Of a DNA stretch of 64,000 nucleotides, positions 26,992 to 35,207 are shown piece after piece (the stretch's first letter is position 1; each line of letters opens with the position of its first letter). The notes under the pieces were generated by a model that saw only the letters and a program-made list of their open reading frames with translations, was not told the DNA's origin and made no database searches. The translations under genes and the position numbers were made by a program. Source of the stretch: Candidatus Latescibacterota bacterium (GTDB lineage Bacteria > Latescibacterota > UBA2968 > UBA8231); the NCBI GenBank assembly GCA_007136405.1, contig SLHA01000048.1, positions 1 to 64,000 of the forward strand, in the 5' to 3' direction.

Positions 26992-29070
26992 TTATGACAA
27001 TCCCAGCACTGCTGCCGCGCTGATAGGGCCCATGATCATACCATTCAGCTGTTCGCGCACCGCTTCATCCCGCTGCCAGGGGACGGGTGGAGTGGCGTTT
27101 CGTTGTAGACTGAAACATCCCCTGGCGCCCTCAGCCCGCATCTCGACTGTTACGTTCCTCTGAGGTTCGGCTACACGTGCTGCGGTACGCACGAAGATTT
27201 TACCCGGTTCACGGGCCTTGACGGTGAGCACCGCCGCAATCCGCAACTCGGGGCACTCTTCCGTATCCAGGAATACCACCGGTAACTCGAACGTCTTGTC
27301 CTCGATGTCCGGCGCTGAGGGTCGTTTCTCCTGTCCCTCGAACATTTTGTTTATGGCCGCCTTCTTCTCCTCCAACCAGAGGTTCTGCTGCTCGCAGTAC
27401 TGACGCACCTGCCGGGTCAGGATGCCTTTTGCTTTGCCGAGAGTTGATCTGAGGTACTCGTTGCCGTCATGCTCGAATCTGACGGACAGATCATCGTCAT
27501 CCGCAGTCATTTCCCGCACGATCTCGAAGCCCACATCCAGGAACAACGTTCCCCCCACCGTAACGGTGGCACTCTGCTGTCGGGCCGCCACCTGCAGGCC
27601 TTTGAGTTCTGCCGACAACCGGGCCAGAGCTTCTTTGACGCCTTTGATCTGTCTGGACAGGGTACGCTTCGCATTCAGGAACTCCACGAACTGCTGCAGA
27701 GCTCGGGTCTGCATGCGGGTCTTGGGGTGATGCCGCTCACCCTGCAACAGAGACGCCCAGAAACCATCCGCTTTGGCGCGCTTTTCCGCCCGCTTGTCCA
27801 GTTCCTCTGTCTGCCGTTGCAGTTCGGACTGCTGATCCCGATAGCGGTGTGCGGCAGCAGTTATTTTCTTCCTGCGACGCTCACCCACCCCGTGCGCCGG
27901 CAGGATGATGATGGTCTTGCTGCCCTCCCCTGCGGTACCTAGATCCCCAACCACCCGCAGCAAGGCATGGCATCTGATCTGGCCTCCACGAAGGCTGCCA
28001 TCGACCCTCGCATCCTCCTCGCACTCCATCTGGGCGAACTGGCAATCCCGGCGCACCAGAATGAGCCCCGCGTCGATCTGGCGATTGAGCACTTCGCTGG
28101 CGGCCATCAGTCCGTCGACCTCCAATGGAGGCAGGCGACTACCGCTTTCACCCACAATCCTGCCGGCGACGACGAGATTGCCAGCCTGCACACTGCAGCG
28201 TCCGTCTATACCCCCTCCCGACTCTCCGGTGCCCACGAACAAAGACTCTGTGGTAGCCACGCCCGCACCCGTGATGCTCCCCTCTACCAGGACATTCGCT
28301 CCGCTGATCCCGGTCTCCGGAACCCGGCCAGTGACCTGGTCCACCCTGGGCACCTGGATCTGAGCAATGACCCGGAGTTGTCCCTGAGCGTTTTCCTCGC
28401 AGACTCCGTCGCAGCTGGCCAGCAGGTTGGTACCGTCGATCCGGGTGTTGTCTCCGGCGATCTGCTCCAGCGTTGGCGGGTTGGCTCCACCAACGGTAGG
28501 GGGTTCAACGTTTTCGCCCCGCACGGTAATCCCTTTTCTGGGCGCCACGGGAGGACGCAGCGTGGCGATCACGTCTTCCGCATTGACGACCGTGCAGTGT
28601 CGCCGGTTGCTTGTGTCGTCCAGGCCCGCGAGTTCCCTGAAGGCTTTACTGCGGTAGTTCAGTGCATATTCGATGTGCGCCGGATCACCGGAATGCGGCG
28701 CTTCACCCAGAGCGATCCTGTGAGCAACAATGCGCTGTTCACCCGCCGCGACGCTCTGCACGAATTCTTCGACCGTCGCGGACAGGGCATCGTCCTGCAC
28801 ACCGTAACTGATGCCGGCGCGCTGGATGGCCCGCTCTACCTGGCCGCGAACGGCAGCGGCCAGACGTGGCCTGCCGTCCGCCTCCTGGAACAGGCGCTGT
28901 AACACCTGGAAATCCAGACACCGGATACCGATGCCCCCTATCATGCCGTTACTGTGAACCCCGGCCTTGACCTGCAGGGCCGCGGCGATCTTCTGTATCG
29001 TGGGTTCAGCGTCCGGCGGACTGTGTTCGACCCGAGGATCGCCTTCTCTGGTCTCAGCCGTTTCTGTCAT
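26992..29070 (-). CDS. FapA-family (DUF342) flagellar assembly protein A
   Basis: About 692 aa. The DUF342 hallmarks are a central right-handed beta-helix of polymer-binding type with repeated short strands (VLVEGSITGAGVATTESLFV, GNLVVAGRIVGESGSRLPPL) and a coiled coil (RYRDQQSELQRQTEELDKRA) before a C-terminal domain. FapA proteins affect flagellar assembly or polar localisation; biochemistry is poorly known. ATG 29070 with AAAGGTG is chosen; a TTG at 29217 lacks an RBS. A sigma-54-type promoter lies about 190 nt upstream. Confidence 0.85.
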   Translation of the reverse strand: MTETAETREGDPRVEHSPPDAEPTIQKIAAALQVKAGVHSNGMIGGIGIRCLDFQVLQRLFQEADGRPRLAAAVRGQVERAIQRAGISYGVQDDALSATVEEFVQSVAAGEQRIVAHRIALGEAPHSGDPAHIEYALNYRSKAFRELAGLDDTSNRRHCTVVNAEDVIATLRPPVAPRKGITVRGENVEPPTVGGANPPTLEQIAGDNTRIDGTNLLASCDGVCEENAQGQLRVIAQIQVPRVDQVTGRVPETGISGANVLVEGSITGAGVATTESLFVGTGESGGGIDGRCSVQAGNLVVAGRIVGESGSRLPPLEVDGLMAASEVLNRQIDAGLILVRRDCQFAQMECEEDARVDGSLRGGQIRCHALLRVVGDLGTAGEGSKTIIILPAHGVGERRRKKITAAAHRYRDQQSELQRQTEELDKRAEKRAKADGFWASLLQGERHHPKTRMQTRALQQFVEFLNAKRTLSRQIKGVKEALARLSAELKGLQVAARQQSATVTVGGTLFLDVGFEIVREMTADDDDLSVRFEHDGNEYLRSTLGKAKGILTRQVRQYCEQQNLWLEEKKAAINKMFEGQEKRPSAPDIEDKTFELPVVFLDTEECPELRIAAVLTVKAREPGKIFVRTAARVAEPQRNVTVEMRAEGARGCFSLQRNATPPVPWQRDEAVREQLNGMIMGPISAAAVLGLS

Positions 29071-29584
29071 AAGGCACCTTTCATTCTTACAGGATTCGAT
29101 GGGCCAACCGTCACACGGACGGACAACCCACCTCCAGCCCTGCGGTGCAAACTGTGGGAGTTCACCGCACCAACAAAAGAGGGTCTCTCTGCATGTCCAT
29201 CCGTCTGGCGTCCGCAAGAGTCCGATGGCACTCCAGACGTGTCTGGGGTTGTAGGTGGATTACATAGCAATATGAGTGCCAATAGCCCGGAAAACAGACC
29301 ATATCCAGCTCTATCCCAGTTAGATGTCTGCTATAAAACCAATTTACAACCATCCTGCATAACCCCTAGCAGGACCTGAAAACGCGCGACGTCGTCGGCG
29401 AGATGACGACATGCTGCGGCTGTCCGCGCAACCGGTTCCGGTATACCGCCGGCCTGGTTTCCTGACTATCTTTGCCGTTCACCAGCGGAACTCGCTTGCT
29501 CGGCCCAGCACCCAGGCGGCCAGGTGCAGGGCGATGACGCTGGACCTACCGGCAACCCGCTCACCTTTCACCGGGAGATCACGC
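29071..29584. other. Intergenic region between fapA and the PIG-L deacetylase
   Basis: 514 nt with no supported gene; in-frame upstream extensions of both flanking genes lack an RBS. It contains the sigma-54-like promoter at 29266-29282. The stretch near 29325-29350 is AT-rich. Confidence 0.4.
29266..29282 (-). promoter_or_regulatory. Sigma-54 (RpoN) -24/-12 promoter ahead of fapA
   Basis: Minus strand TTGGCAC-TCATA-TTGCT matches the RpoN consensus (TGGCAC-N5-TTGCW) with exact GG-to-GC spacing. Transcription would start near 29255, giving a leader of about 185 nt to the fapA ATG. An enhancer-binding regulator is not in view. Confidence 0.6.
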
Positions 29585-30508
29585 ATGTCGATTTTCGGGT
29601 ATCGCGAAGACACCACCCATGGTCCGGTGCAGTTGGACCGGTACGATTCCTCCCGCCCGCACGAAGGCAAGGTCCTGGCCGTAGTCCAGGCACATGCGGA
29701 CGACCTGCCCCTGATGTCCGGGGGCCTTGTTGCCAAACTGGTGGATGAAGGATATGCGGCGTATCTCATCCAGACCACCAACGACGAAAAATGTGGTCCG
29801 ACACCAAGCATCGGTGACACCATTCGACGCAATGAAGAGGATGTGGCCCAGCTCGTCGACGTGCTCGGTATTCGCGCCGCCTTCAACCTGGGGTACCGCA
29901 ACCATCGGCTGGATGAAGCATCACCACTGGAGTTGCGCTGCCGCTTGATATTCCTGTTCCGCTATCTACAGGTAGATACCGTAATCACCTTCAATCCGTG
30001 GGGCGATGTGGAAGAGAATCCGGACCATTATGTCACAGGCCGGGCCGCGGAGGCTGCCTGCTGGATGGCTGGTGCGGGGAAAGACTATCCGGAGCAGGTG
30101 CAGGCAGGTATCAAACCCCATAGTGTGGCGGACAAATACTACTGGACCATGCGCCCTGGTCAGCCGTATAACCTGGTCACGGATATAGGCACGCATCTCG
30201 AACAAAAAATAGCTTCCATGAGTGCCAACAAGGCACAGGGACCCGCGGGTTCACAGGGTCGCCGGTTGCGCGCCCGGCTGGCCGCTGAAGGCCGCAAGTT
30301 GAGCCTTCTGGGAGACGACGACGAAACCGCGGACCGTGAGTATATCCGCCATTTCGGTCTGGAGGAATACCGGAGGATGGGGCAACCATACGGCATGGAA
30401 TATGCGGAATACCACTACTATGTGCCGCGCGGTGGATACGCGGTCCATACCGGTCTGCAGGAACGTCTGGAACGATACATCGCGGAGCATGCAGAGCCAC
30501 TGGATTGA
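29585..30508 (+). CDS. PIG-L/LmbE-family deacetylase
   Basis: Zn-dependent N-acetyl-sugar or related deacetylase, 307 aa. The metal motif AHPDD appears as QAHADDLPLMSGG (Ala for Pro) and the third ligand motif as PDHYVTGRAAEAACW. TTNDEKCG fits the family. The start ATG 29585 has GGGAG at -8; the upstream extension is not conserved-looking. PIG-L paralogues are numerous in the suspected relatives and often act on GlcNAc-type compounds; no substrate clue from neighbours. Confidence 0.88.
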   Translation: MSIFGYREDTTHGPVQLDRYDSSRPHEGKVLAVVQAHADDLPLMSGGLVAKLVDEGYAAYLIQTTNDEKCGPTPSIGDTIRRNEEDVAQLVDVLGIRAAFNLGYRNHRLDEASPLELRCRLIFLFRYLQVDTVITFNPWGDVEENPDHYVTGRAAEAACWMAGAGKDYPEQVQAGIKPHSVADKYYWTMRPGQPYNLVTDIGTHLEQKIASMSANKAQGPAGSQGRRLRARLAAEGRKLSLLGDDDETADREYIRHFGLEEYRRMGQPYGMEYAEYHYYVPRGGYAVHTGLQERLERYIAEHAEPLD

Positions 30509-30539
30509 CCGTTGCCTGCGCGGGTGGTTTGCTACCGGT

Positions 30540-30581
30540 AAAAAGAGCGCGGATGGGGTCCGATGCAGGAGCCCCATCCGC
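30540..30581 (-). terminator. Intrinsic terminator after the 109-aa gene (minus strand)
   Basis: GCGGATGGGG and CCCCATCCGC form a perfect 10-bp stem with a 13-nt loop; on the minus strand GCTC and a five-T run follow. It may also act as a hairpin after the convergent deacetylase gene. Confidence 0.65.
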
Positions 30582-30707
30582 CACCTGGAACGGGTACCGA
30601 CAGCCTGCATACAGGTAGCTCTCAGACGGTTGGTACCGGAATCCGACTGCTCGATACGCTAGTTGCTGCGGTTCTCAGGCGACATTGCCCGCCGCCGCGA
30701 ACCATGC

Positions 30708-31037
30708 CTAGCGGCCGCGCGACGCCTTTACTTTGTCTCCCCGTTCCTTGTTTTTGCGTTTCTTGTCGTCAAATTCCTGCTTGGTTATCCGGTGAAACTC
30801 AAGCACGTTCTCACCTCGCTTGCGCCGAACAGTGAGGTATTGCCGGCTCTGTTCAGCAGCTTCAAGCAGCGCGCGTCGACCAAGCCGGATATCTTCATCT
30901 TCTCCGAACACAAGGCGGCCGAGTTCAGTTTTCCCAAGCTGGTTTATATACTGCGTGTACTGTTCGACCAGCGCCGGATCCACACCCTTTGCCGTTGCTT
31001 TGCCTTCCTCGATGGGGACCTTCTCGAATAAGGGCAT
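30708..31037 (-). CDS. Conserved-looking hypothetical protein, 109 aa
   Basis: Mainly helical and charged: VDPALVEQYTQYINQLGK, then GRRALLEAAEQSRQYL and a basic C-terminus (KKRKNKERGDKVKASRGR). No signal or membrane segment. Very good RBS (AGGAGGAAGAA) before the ATG, its own terminator, and a palindrome-overlapped promoter about 120 nt upstream. The basic tail suggests nucleic-acid or ribosome contact, but that is only a guess. Family not recognised. Confidence 0.7.
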   Translation of the reverse strand: MPLFEKVPIEEGKATAKGVDPALVEQYTQYINQLGKTELGRLVFGEDEDIRLGRRALLEAAEQSRQYLTVRRKRGENVLEFHRITKQEFDDKKRKNKERGDKVKASRGR

Positions 31038-31760
31038 TTCTTCCTCCTGAATTATTTAGTGAACGCCCGGCGGTACCATCCAAGCGCACGGTTGCCGGGG
31101 TTATGATCTTGCCATGTCACCGTGTGCGCGCGGGTTGCTGATTAAGATAATGTACGACCTTGCTTGTACACAAGCAATTATTTTGTGAAACCGTAATACC
31201 ACTTACCCGAACACCAGGTCTCGGTCAGCATACCGGATGAATTTCTGTCACGAACGCAGGCATGGAAAAGGCGTGCTGGAGATGAGCAATAGGTGATGCG
31301 TAGATCACGGTGCAGGCGTGGTACAATGGCCGGTTACTGTATCTGTCAGCATGAAAAATACCTGGGAGATGGGACAGAGGAAATGTGGACTTTGCGGCGC
31401 AATGCCAACGGACAGGTCGTCAATGACCTACTCATGTCCGATCAGGTGAAGAAAAAAAACAGATGGCTATATGGGCCGCTCTGGAGCCGCTGGAGGCCCA
31501 TCTTTCAAGGCCCTGGAGGCAGGACACAGCGACAACACCACGGTGCAGCAGAGTGGAATCGGGAAATACACGCGGATGGAAGCGGAGTGTTTTCTACAGA
31601 CGAAAACGCAGGATGCCAAGCGCCGTGGATCGGATGCCGGCCGCAAACGGTTGTCGGGATGCGAGCATACACCGTCTGCGGCCGGGTTGTACTGGAGAGA
31701 TGTGCCAGGATGCCAGGCTCAACAGGGCCGTGACTCAACCGTGCCGCGGCTCCGGATGGA
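31038..31760. other. 723-nt region without a confident gene
   Basis: Holds the operator-like palindrome and promoter of the 109-aa gene at its left. On the plus strand a short frame at 31351 begins MKNTWEMGQRKCGLCGAM, reaches a TGA near 31447 and then stays open for another 120 codons; an eight-A run lies beside this TGA. None of the overlapping frames here has a convincing RBS or composition. No tmRNA, RNase P or SRP signature was recognised. Confidence 0.4.
31160..31177. promoter_or_regulatory. 18-bp inverted repeat overlapping a promoter for the 109-aa gene
   Basis: TTGCTTGT-AC-ACAAGCAA: 8-bp arms with a 2-bp centre. On the minus strand the same bases supply a -35-like TTGCTT, followed at 17 nt by TACATT. 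This is the layout of a dimeric repressor operator. Confidence 0.5.
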
Positions 31761-33335
31761 TCATTCGGTCATCTGGAAGGACAGGTACCGCTTCTGGCCG
31801 TCGAGATAGATGAACATCCCGTGGGTCCCAATCTCTACGGCGTACCCGTTCAGCGTCCCGACCAGCGCACTCTGGGCCAGATTCCCGCTAAAGGACAGTG
31901 TTCCATCCGCGAGCCCATCCACGGCGATGTCCCCCACCCCGAACCGCGTGGTCACGCCGGTCAGGGTGGGCGGACGTGCGGTGGTCACTCGGCCGGCCAT
32001 GGACCAATCTACGCCATCTTTCACCCGCTCTGTTTTAAGCGCACCATTCACCAGCGTTGCGGTAAACTCGCTGGTCATTCCGTTCTCGCGCACCAGGTAT
32101 TTTCCGGCATATCCGCCAATGGATGGATTGAGTTCAAGCCAGTAGCCTTTGTCACTGTTCGCATACGGATAGTCGGTATCCAGGTTTTCCGGATTCGTGT
32201 TGCCGGAATACCACAGGGCGTTGATGCTCCGGTACTTCGGGGTTCCGACGTAGTCTCGACGCACGTCCGTGAGTTCAACCGTCGAGTTGGCGCCGGCCAT
32301 CAAATACCACACCGATATCGCATGATGCTCGGTCTGTTCCTTGAGACCATTTCCACTATTGTTCGACCACTTGTCCTCGAAACCCGTGATGATCCGGCGC
32401 TGGAGTCCGCCTCGCCGTTCGCGGCCGTACAGCACACCACGACCGCTGATTCCGTTTCCTTCCTCGACCTCGCTGTAGTATTCCTTGGCCTCCAGCCCCC
32501 TGGGTTCTCCCGGTCCGGAGCTGGCGTATTCCACCTCCAGGAACGATACCGAATTCCAGATCGTGGGTCCCGATTCGGGTTCCGGTGCAGCGTTCAACTG
32601 AGAATTGGAGGACAACCATCCCCGGTTCCCGGAGAGGAAGAAACTCAAGGGCGGAACGCGGTAGGTCGTGGACTCGGGATCCAGCGACGTGGCCAGGAGT
32701 TCCCGGGTGCCCGTGCTGCCCTCGGCGTAGAACTCACGCCATTCGGCGTAACGGTAAGGTCTCTTTTCCCCTGTTTGGTCGAAATCCACATATGTCCAAC
32801 CTGTATCGTCTTTCTGGACCCAGTACCGGTATTCGACCCGGTCCATGCCCAGATCGAGATCATGGGTCATGGTCTGTTCGATCTCGTAATAATCTCCGTG
32901 CGAAGGCCGCAGCCTGATGGTCATCTGCTGATGCGAACCGTAGTTGCCCAGGTTCGGGCCGAATGTGCGCCAATCATTGCCGCCCGTGAGATCATTATAT
33001 AATTCCTTCGGACTGCGCCCACCGAGTTCAGCCAGCTGGGGATCCACGGACTGCACGGCCGCCGGTTTGGTTGCCGCGGATGACGTCCCCAGCGTCCGGC
33101 CGGCCTGCATCAGCGGCAGCAAGGTGGCCAGTTGCTCTCCGGCTTGCGCCAGCAGCGGGTACTCCTCCCGCGCCGCCGATGCAGGAAACTGCCCCCACTG
33201 CATGGGCTCATCCAGCTTGCGCTGGACGTGTGCCGGCACCGAGGGAACCTGGGCTCCGGGCTCGCTGCGGGTAGGCGATGAGCAGCCGGCCGCCACGAAG
33301 CCGAGGGCTAAACAACCAGCTAAATACCTGTTCAT
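31761..33335 (-). CDS. Large putative lipoprotein of unknown function
   Basis: 524 aa from ATG 33335 (AGGAGAAGCAGAT before it). Signal peptide with lipobox LGFVAAGCSSP. The mature protein is rich in Tyr/Trp/Gly beta strands (YRYWVQKDDTGWTYVDFDQT, WLSSNSQLNA) and ends in a beta-rich domain (GTLNGYAVEIGTHGMFIYLD). No known domain recognised. Likely anchored in the outer membrane with a soluble beta-sandwich or barrel-like body. Next on the strand, after 400 nt, is another lipoprotein gene. Confidence 0.75.
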   Translation of the reverse strand: MNRYLAGCLALGFVAAGCSSPTRSEPGAQVPSVPAHVQRKLDEPMQWGQFPASAAREEYPLLAQAGEQLATLLPLMQAGRTLGTSSAATKPAAVQSVDPQLAELGGRSPKELYNDLTGGNDWRTFGPNLGNYGSHQQMTIRLRPSHGDYYEIEQTMTHDLDLGMDRVEYRYWVQKDDTGWTYVDFDQTGEKRPYRYAEWREFYAEGSTGTRELLATSLDPESTTYRVPPLSFFLSGNRGWLSSNSQLNAAPEPESGPTIWNSVSFLEVEYASSGPGEPRGLEAKEYYSEVEEGNGISGRGVLYGRERRGGLQRRIITGFEDKWSNNSGNGLKEQTEHHAISVWYLMAGANSTVELTDVRRDYVGTPKYRSINALWYSGNTNPENLDTDYPYANSDKGYWLELNPSIGGYAGKYLVRENGMTSEFTATLVNGALKTERVKDGVDWSMAGRVTTARPPTLTGVTTRFGVGDIAVDGLADGTLSFSGNLAQSALVGTLNGYAVEIGTHGMFIYLDGQKRYLSFQMTE

Positions 33336-33734
33336 ATCTGCTTCTCCTGTAATAGTACGAGCGTACAGTTGAAACACTACGCCATGATGGAACCCTGTTC
33401 GTGAAGTGACATGCCGGGTATCGGGCGCCGTACCGACGGCGAGTCAACGTTGCATTGAAACCGCACCGACCCAGTGCAGGCACTTCCTTGCCGCGGCACA
33501 GACACTCCTCCGATAGTCTGCTGACTTCATATTCACGCCATGTCGACCTCGACAAAACCTCGACAGGTCAATTCCATCACGCAACCGCATCCCCCGTGAG
33601 CGCGGCGCATTGCCGTAATCCGAGCGTACAGCCTCTGCGGCGGTGCGCGCTCCTACCGGAGAAGCGAAGCGATGTCCGCGACGCGACAGGTTCGTGGCCC
33701 GGAAAATCGGGCGCCAATTCCCAGGCCATGCAGT
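33336..33734. other. Intergenic region between two lipoprotein genes
   Basis: 399 nt, no gene seen. It carries the RBS of the large lipoprotein gene at its left edge. No clear terminator or consensus promoter by eye. Confidence 0.35.
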
Positions 33735-34784
33735 TCATTCCCCGGAGGCGCGCTTGAGCAACTCCAGCCGGTCACCGGGTGCGATTTGGTCTGCCCCCTG
33801 CAGCACGCGTACACTGGCCAGACGAGCACCGACGACCTGGATGACCTCGATCAGCCCCACAGGGGCGTCGACAGGCGAGTCGCCGGACTCTGGCTGATCA
33901 AGTGCCCGGTGCACGACGAAACGGAATCCCTGCCGTACTCCGTGTTCACTGCCGACATTGATATAGACTTCATCGTCGTATACGGACAGTATCTGCGCAT
34001 CCCGGCCGTGCAATACCAGATCCCGGGGTTGAAGGGTCCCAACGAGCTCCGTCACCAGCTGGTCAATGGCGGCTATCGTGGCCGCCCCCAGCACTGTTTC
34101 CTCGAATTCTTCCGAGCCGAATTCCATCTTGCCCAGATTCATGAACTGCAGATCCTGATCTCGTGGTTTGCCCAGAAGATCCAATCCCAGATCCCTGTCT
34201 GTCAGGTCGGCATGCCCCATGCCGCGCCCGATCTCGACACCATCTTCCACTCTCAGGGCCACGACCTGGAATTGGGCCACACCGTTGTACGATTTGTACC
34301 CGCCGATCAGCGGATCCCCGGCACTGAACCGGCTCATGTTGTAATCGAGGATGGTGCCTTGCAGCACGATGTCTGCCTGGAGCCCTGCTCCCCAGGCCAC
34401 CGCCTCCCGGGGGTACATCAGGCGTTGTCCGGCCACGGTCAAGGCGACAACCTCATGCGGCACCATTTCCCAATCAGGGTAGTCGGCCAGGCGTTCACTG
34501 AGCATTTCAGCCATGACCAGCGGCAGATTCCATATTCCCCGGCGGAAACCCGAGTCGTCCGCCATGGGCAGTACGGCGATATAGGGACTGGTGCTCTGCG
34601 AGTCCTGGCCTTCTGCCGCACGACGCTGGAAATAACGCTGTACTGCCTCCTCCTCCGAGGCCATGGCGGTAGCGACCGTTTCCGCGGTGGCCGCGGCAGA
34701 AGGCGACCGCCGTAACGACAGCGGGACGCAGGCAGTACCCATAAAGGCAGCGCATAGCAGGATCATGATCAGATGTGACAGCAT
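33735..34784 (-). CDS. CsgG/FlgT-like lipoprotein
   Basis: About 349 aa. N-terminal signal with MGTACVPLSL as a likely lipobox. The core (YIAVLPMADDSGFRRGIWNL, SERLADYPDWEMVPHEVV, GAGLQADIVLQGTILDYNMS) has the TolB/CsgG-type nucleotide-fold pattern. The end (EVYINVGSEHGVRQGFRFVV, GADQIAPGDRLELL) resembles the FlgT/SH3-like C-terminal domain of outer-membrane flagellar and secretion lipoproteins. A role in outer-membrane assembly or the flagellar outer ring is possible but inferred. ATG 34784 preferred over 34811. Confidence 0.7.
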   Translation of the reverse strand: MLSHLIMILLCAAFMGTACVPLSLRRSPSAAATAETVATAMASEEEAVQRYFQRRAAEGQDSQSTSPYIAVLPMADDSGFRRGIWNLPLVMAEMLSERLADYPDWEMVPHEVVALTVAGQRLMYPREAVAWGAGLQADIVLQGTILDYNMSRFSAGDPLIGGYKSYNGVAQFQVVALRVEDGVEIGRGMGHADLTDRDLGLDLLGKPRDQDLQFMNLGKMEFGSEEFEETVLGAATIAAIDQLVTELVGTLQPRDLVLHGRDAQILSVYDDEVYINVGSEHGVRQGFRFVVHRALDQPESGDSPVDAPVGLIEVIQVVGARLASVRVLQGADQIAPGDRLELLKRASGE

Positions 34785-35207
34785 CGTACGACTCTCTCTC
34801 AAGTGGGCCATGGGCGGTATGAACAGACAGGATGCACAGGTTGCTGAGGATTGGGAACCGATGCGAGCGCCTGTCTGCGCACCACCGCATGCCGGGGCTT
34901 CGAATCAATGGGCCACGTGCAATGAAGCCGGCAAGGATCTTCAGCACGATACCGGTACCGAATATACTAAAGAATCTACGTGCTATGGCCGGATGTGGGT
35001 GCGTTCGGGACAAGCGCCTCCGCTCGTTCTCGCGCGCGAGCCCTGATGCGCGAGAACGAGCGCGACACCCTGCCACGGCCACGGTCCTGTTCAAGGGCGT
35101 CGCGAACCTGCGTCGGCATTTCCTCCGAACGCCATCGGCCAGCTCAATGTAGTGGCATCGTAGTGGCCGCAATAGTGCCTGGGATCTCAACACTGCCAGG
35201 CCTGTTG
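34785..35207. other. Intergenic region with a long inverted repeat
   Basis: 423 nt between the phosphodiesterase stop and the CsgG-like start; no convincing gene. The main structure is the 15-bp inverted repeat at 35021-35062. Confidence 0.4.
35021..35062. repeat. Perfect 15-bp inverted repeat
   Basis: CGCTCGTTCTCGCGC (35021-35035) and GCGCGAGAACGAGCG (35048-35062) separated by 12 nt. It would form a very stable hairpin on either strand. No T-run, so it may be an mRNA 3'-end stabiliser for the upstream gene, a Rho-related stop, or a protein-binding site. Confidence 0.6.

Noticed and set aside
31038-31760. Search for tmRNA, RNase P RNA or SRP RNA in the largest gene-free stretch
   Set aside because: None of the conserved core sequences of these RNAs was recognised on either strand.
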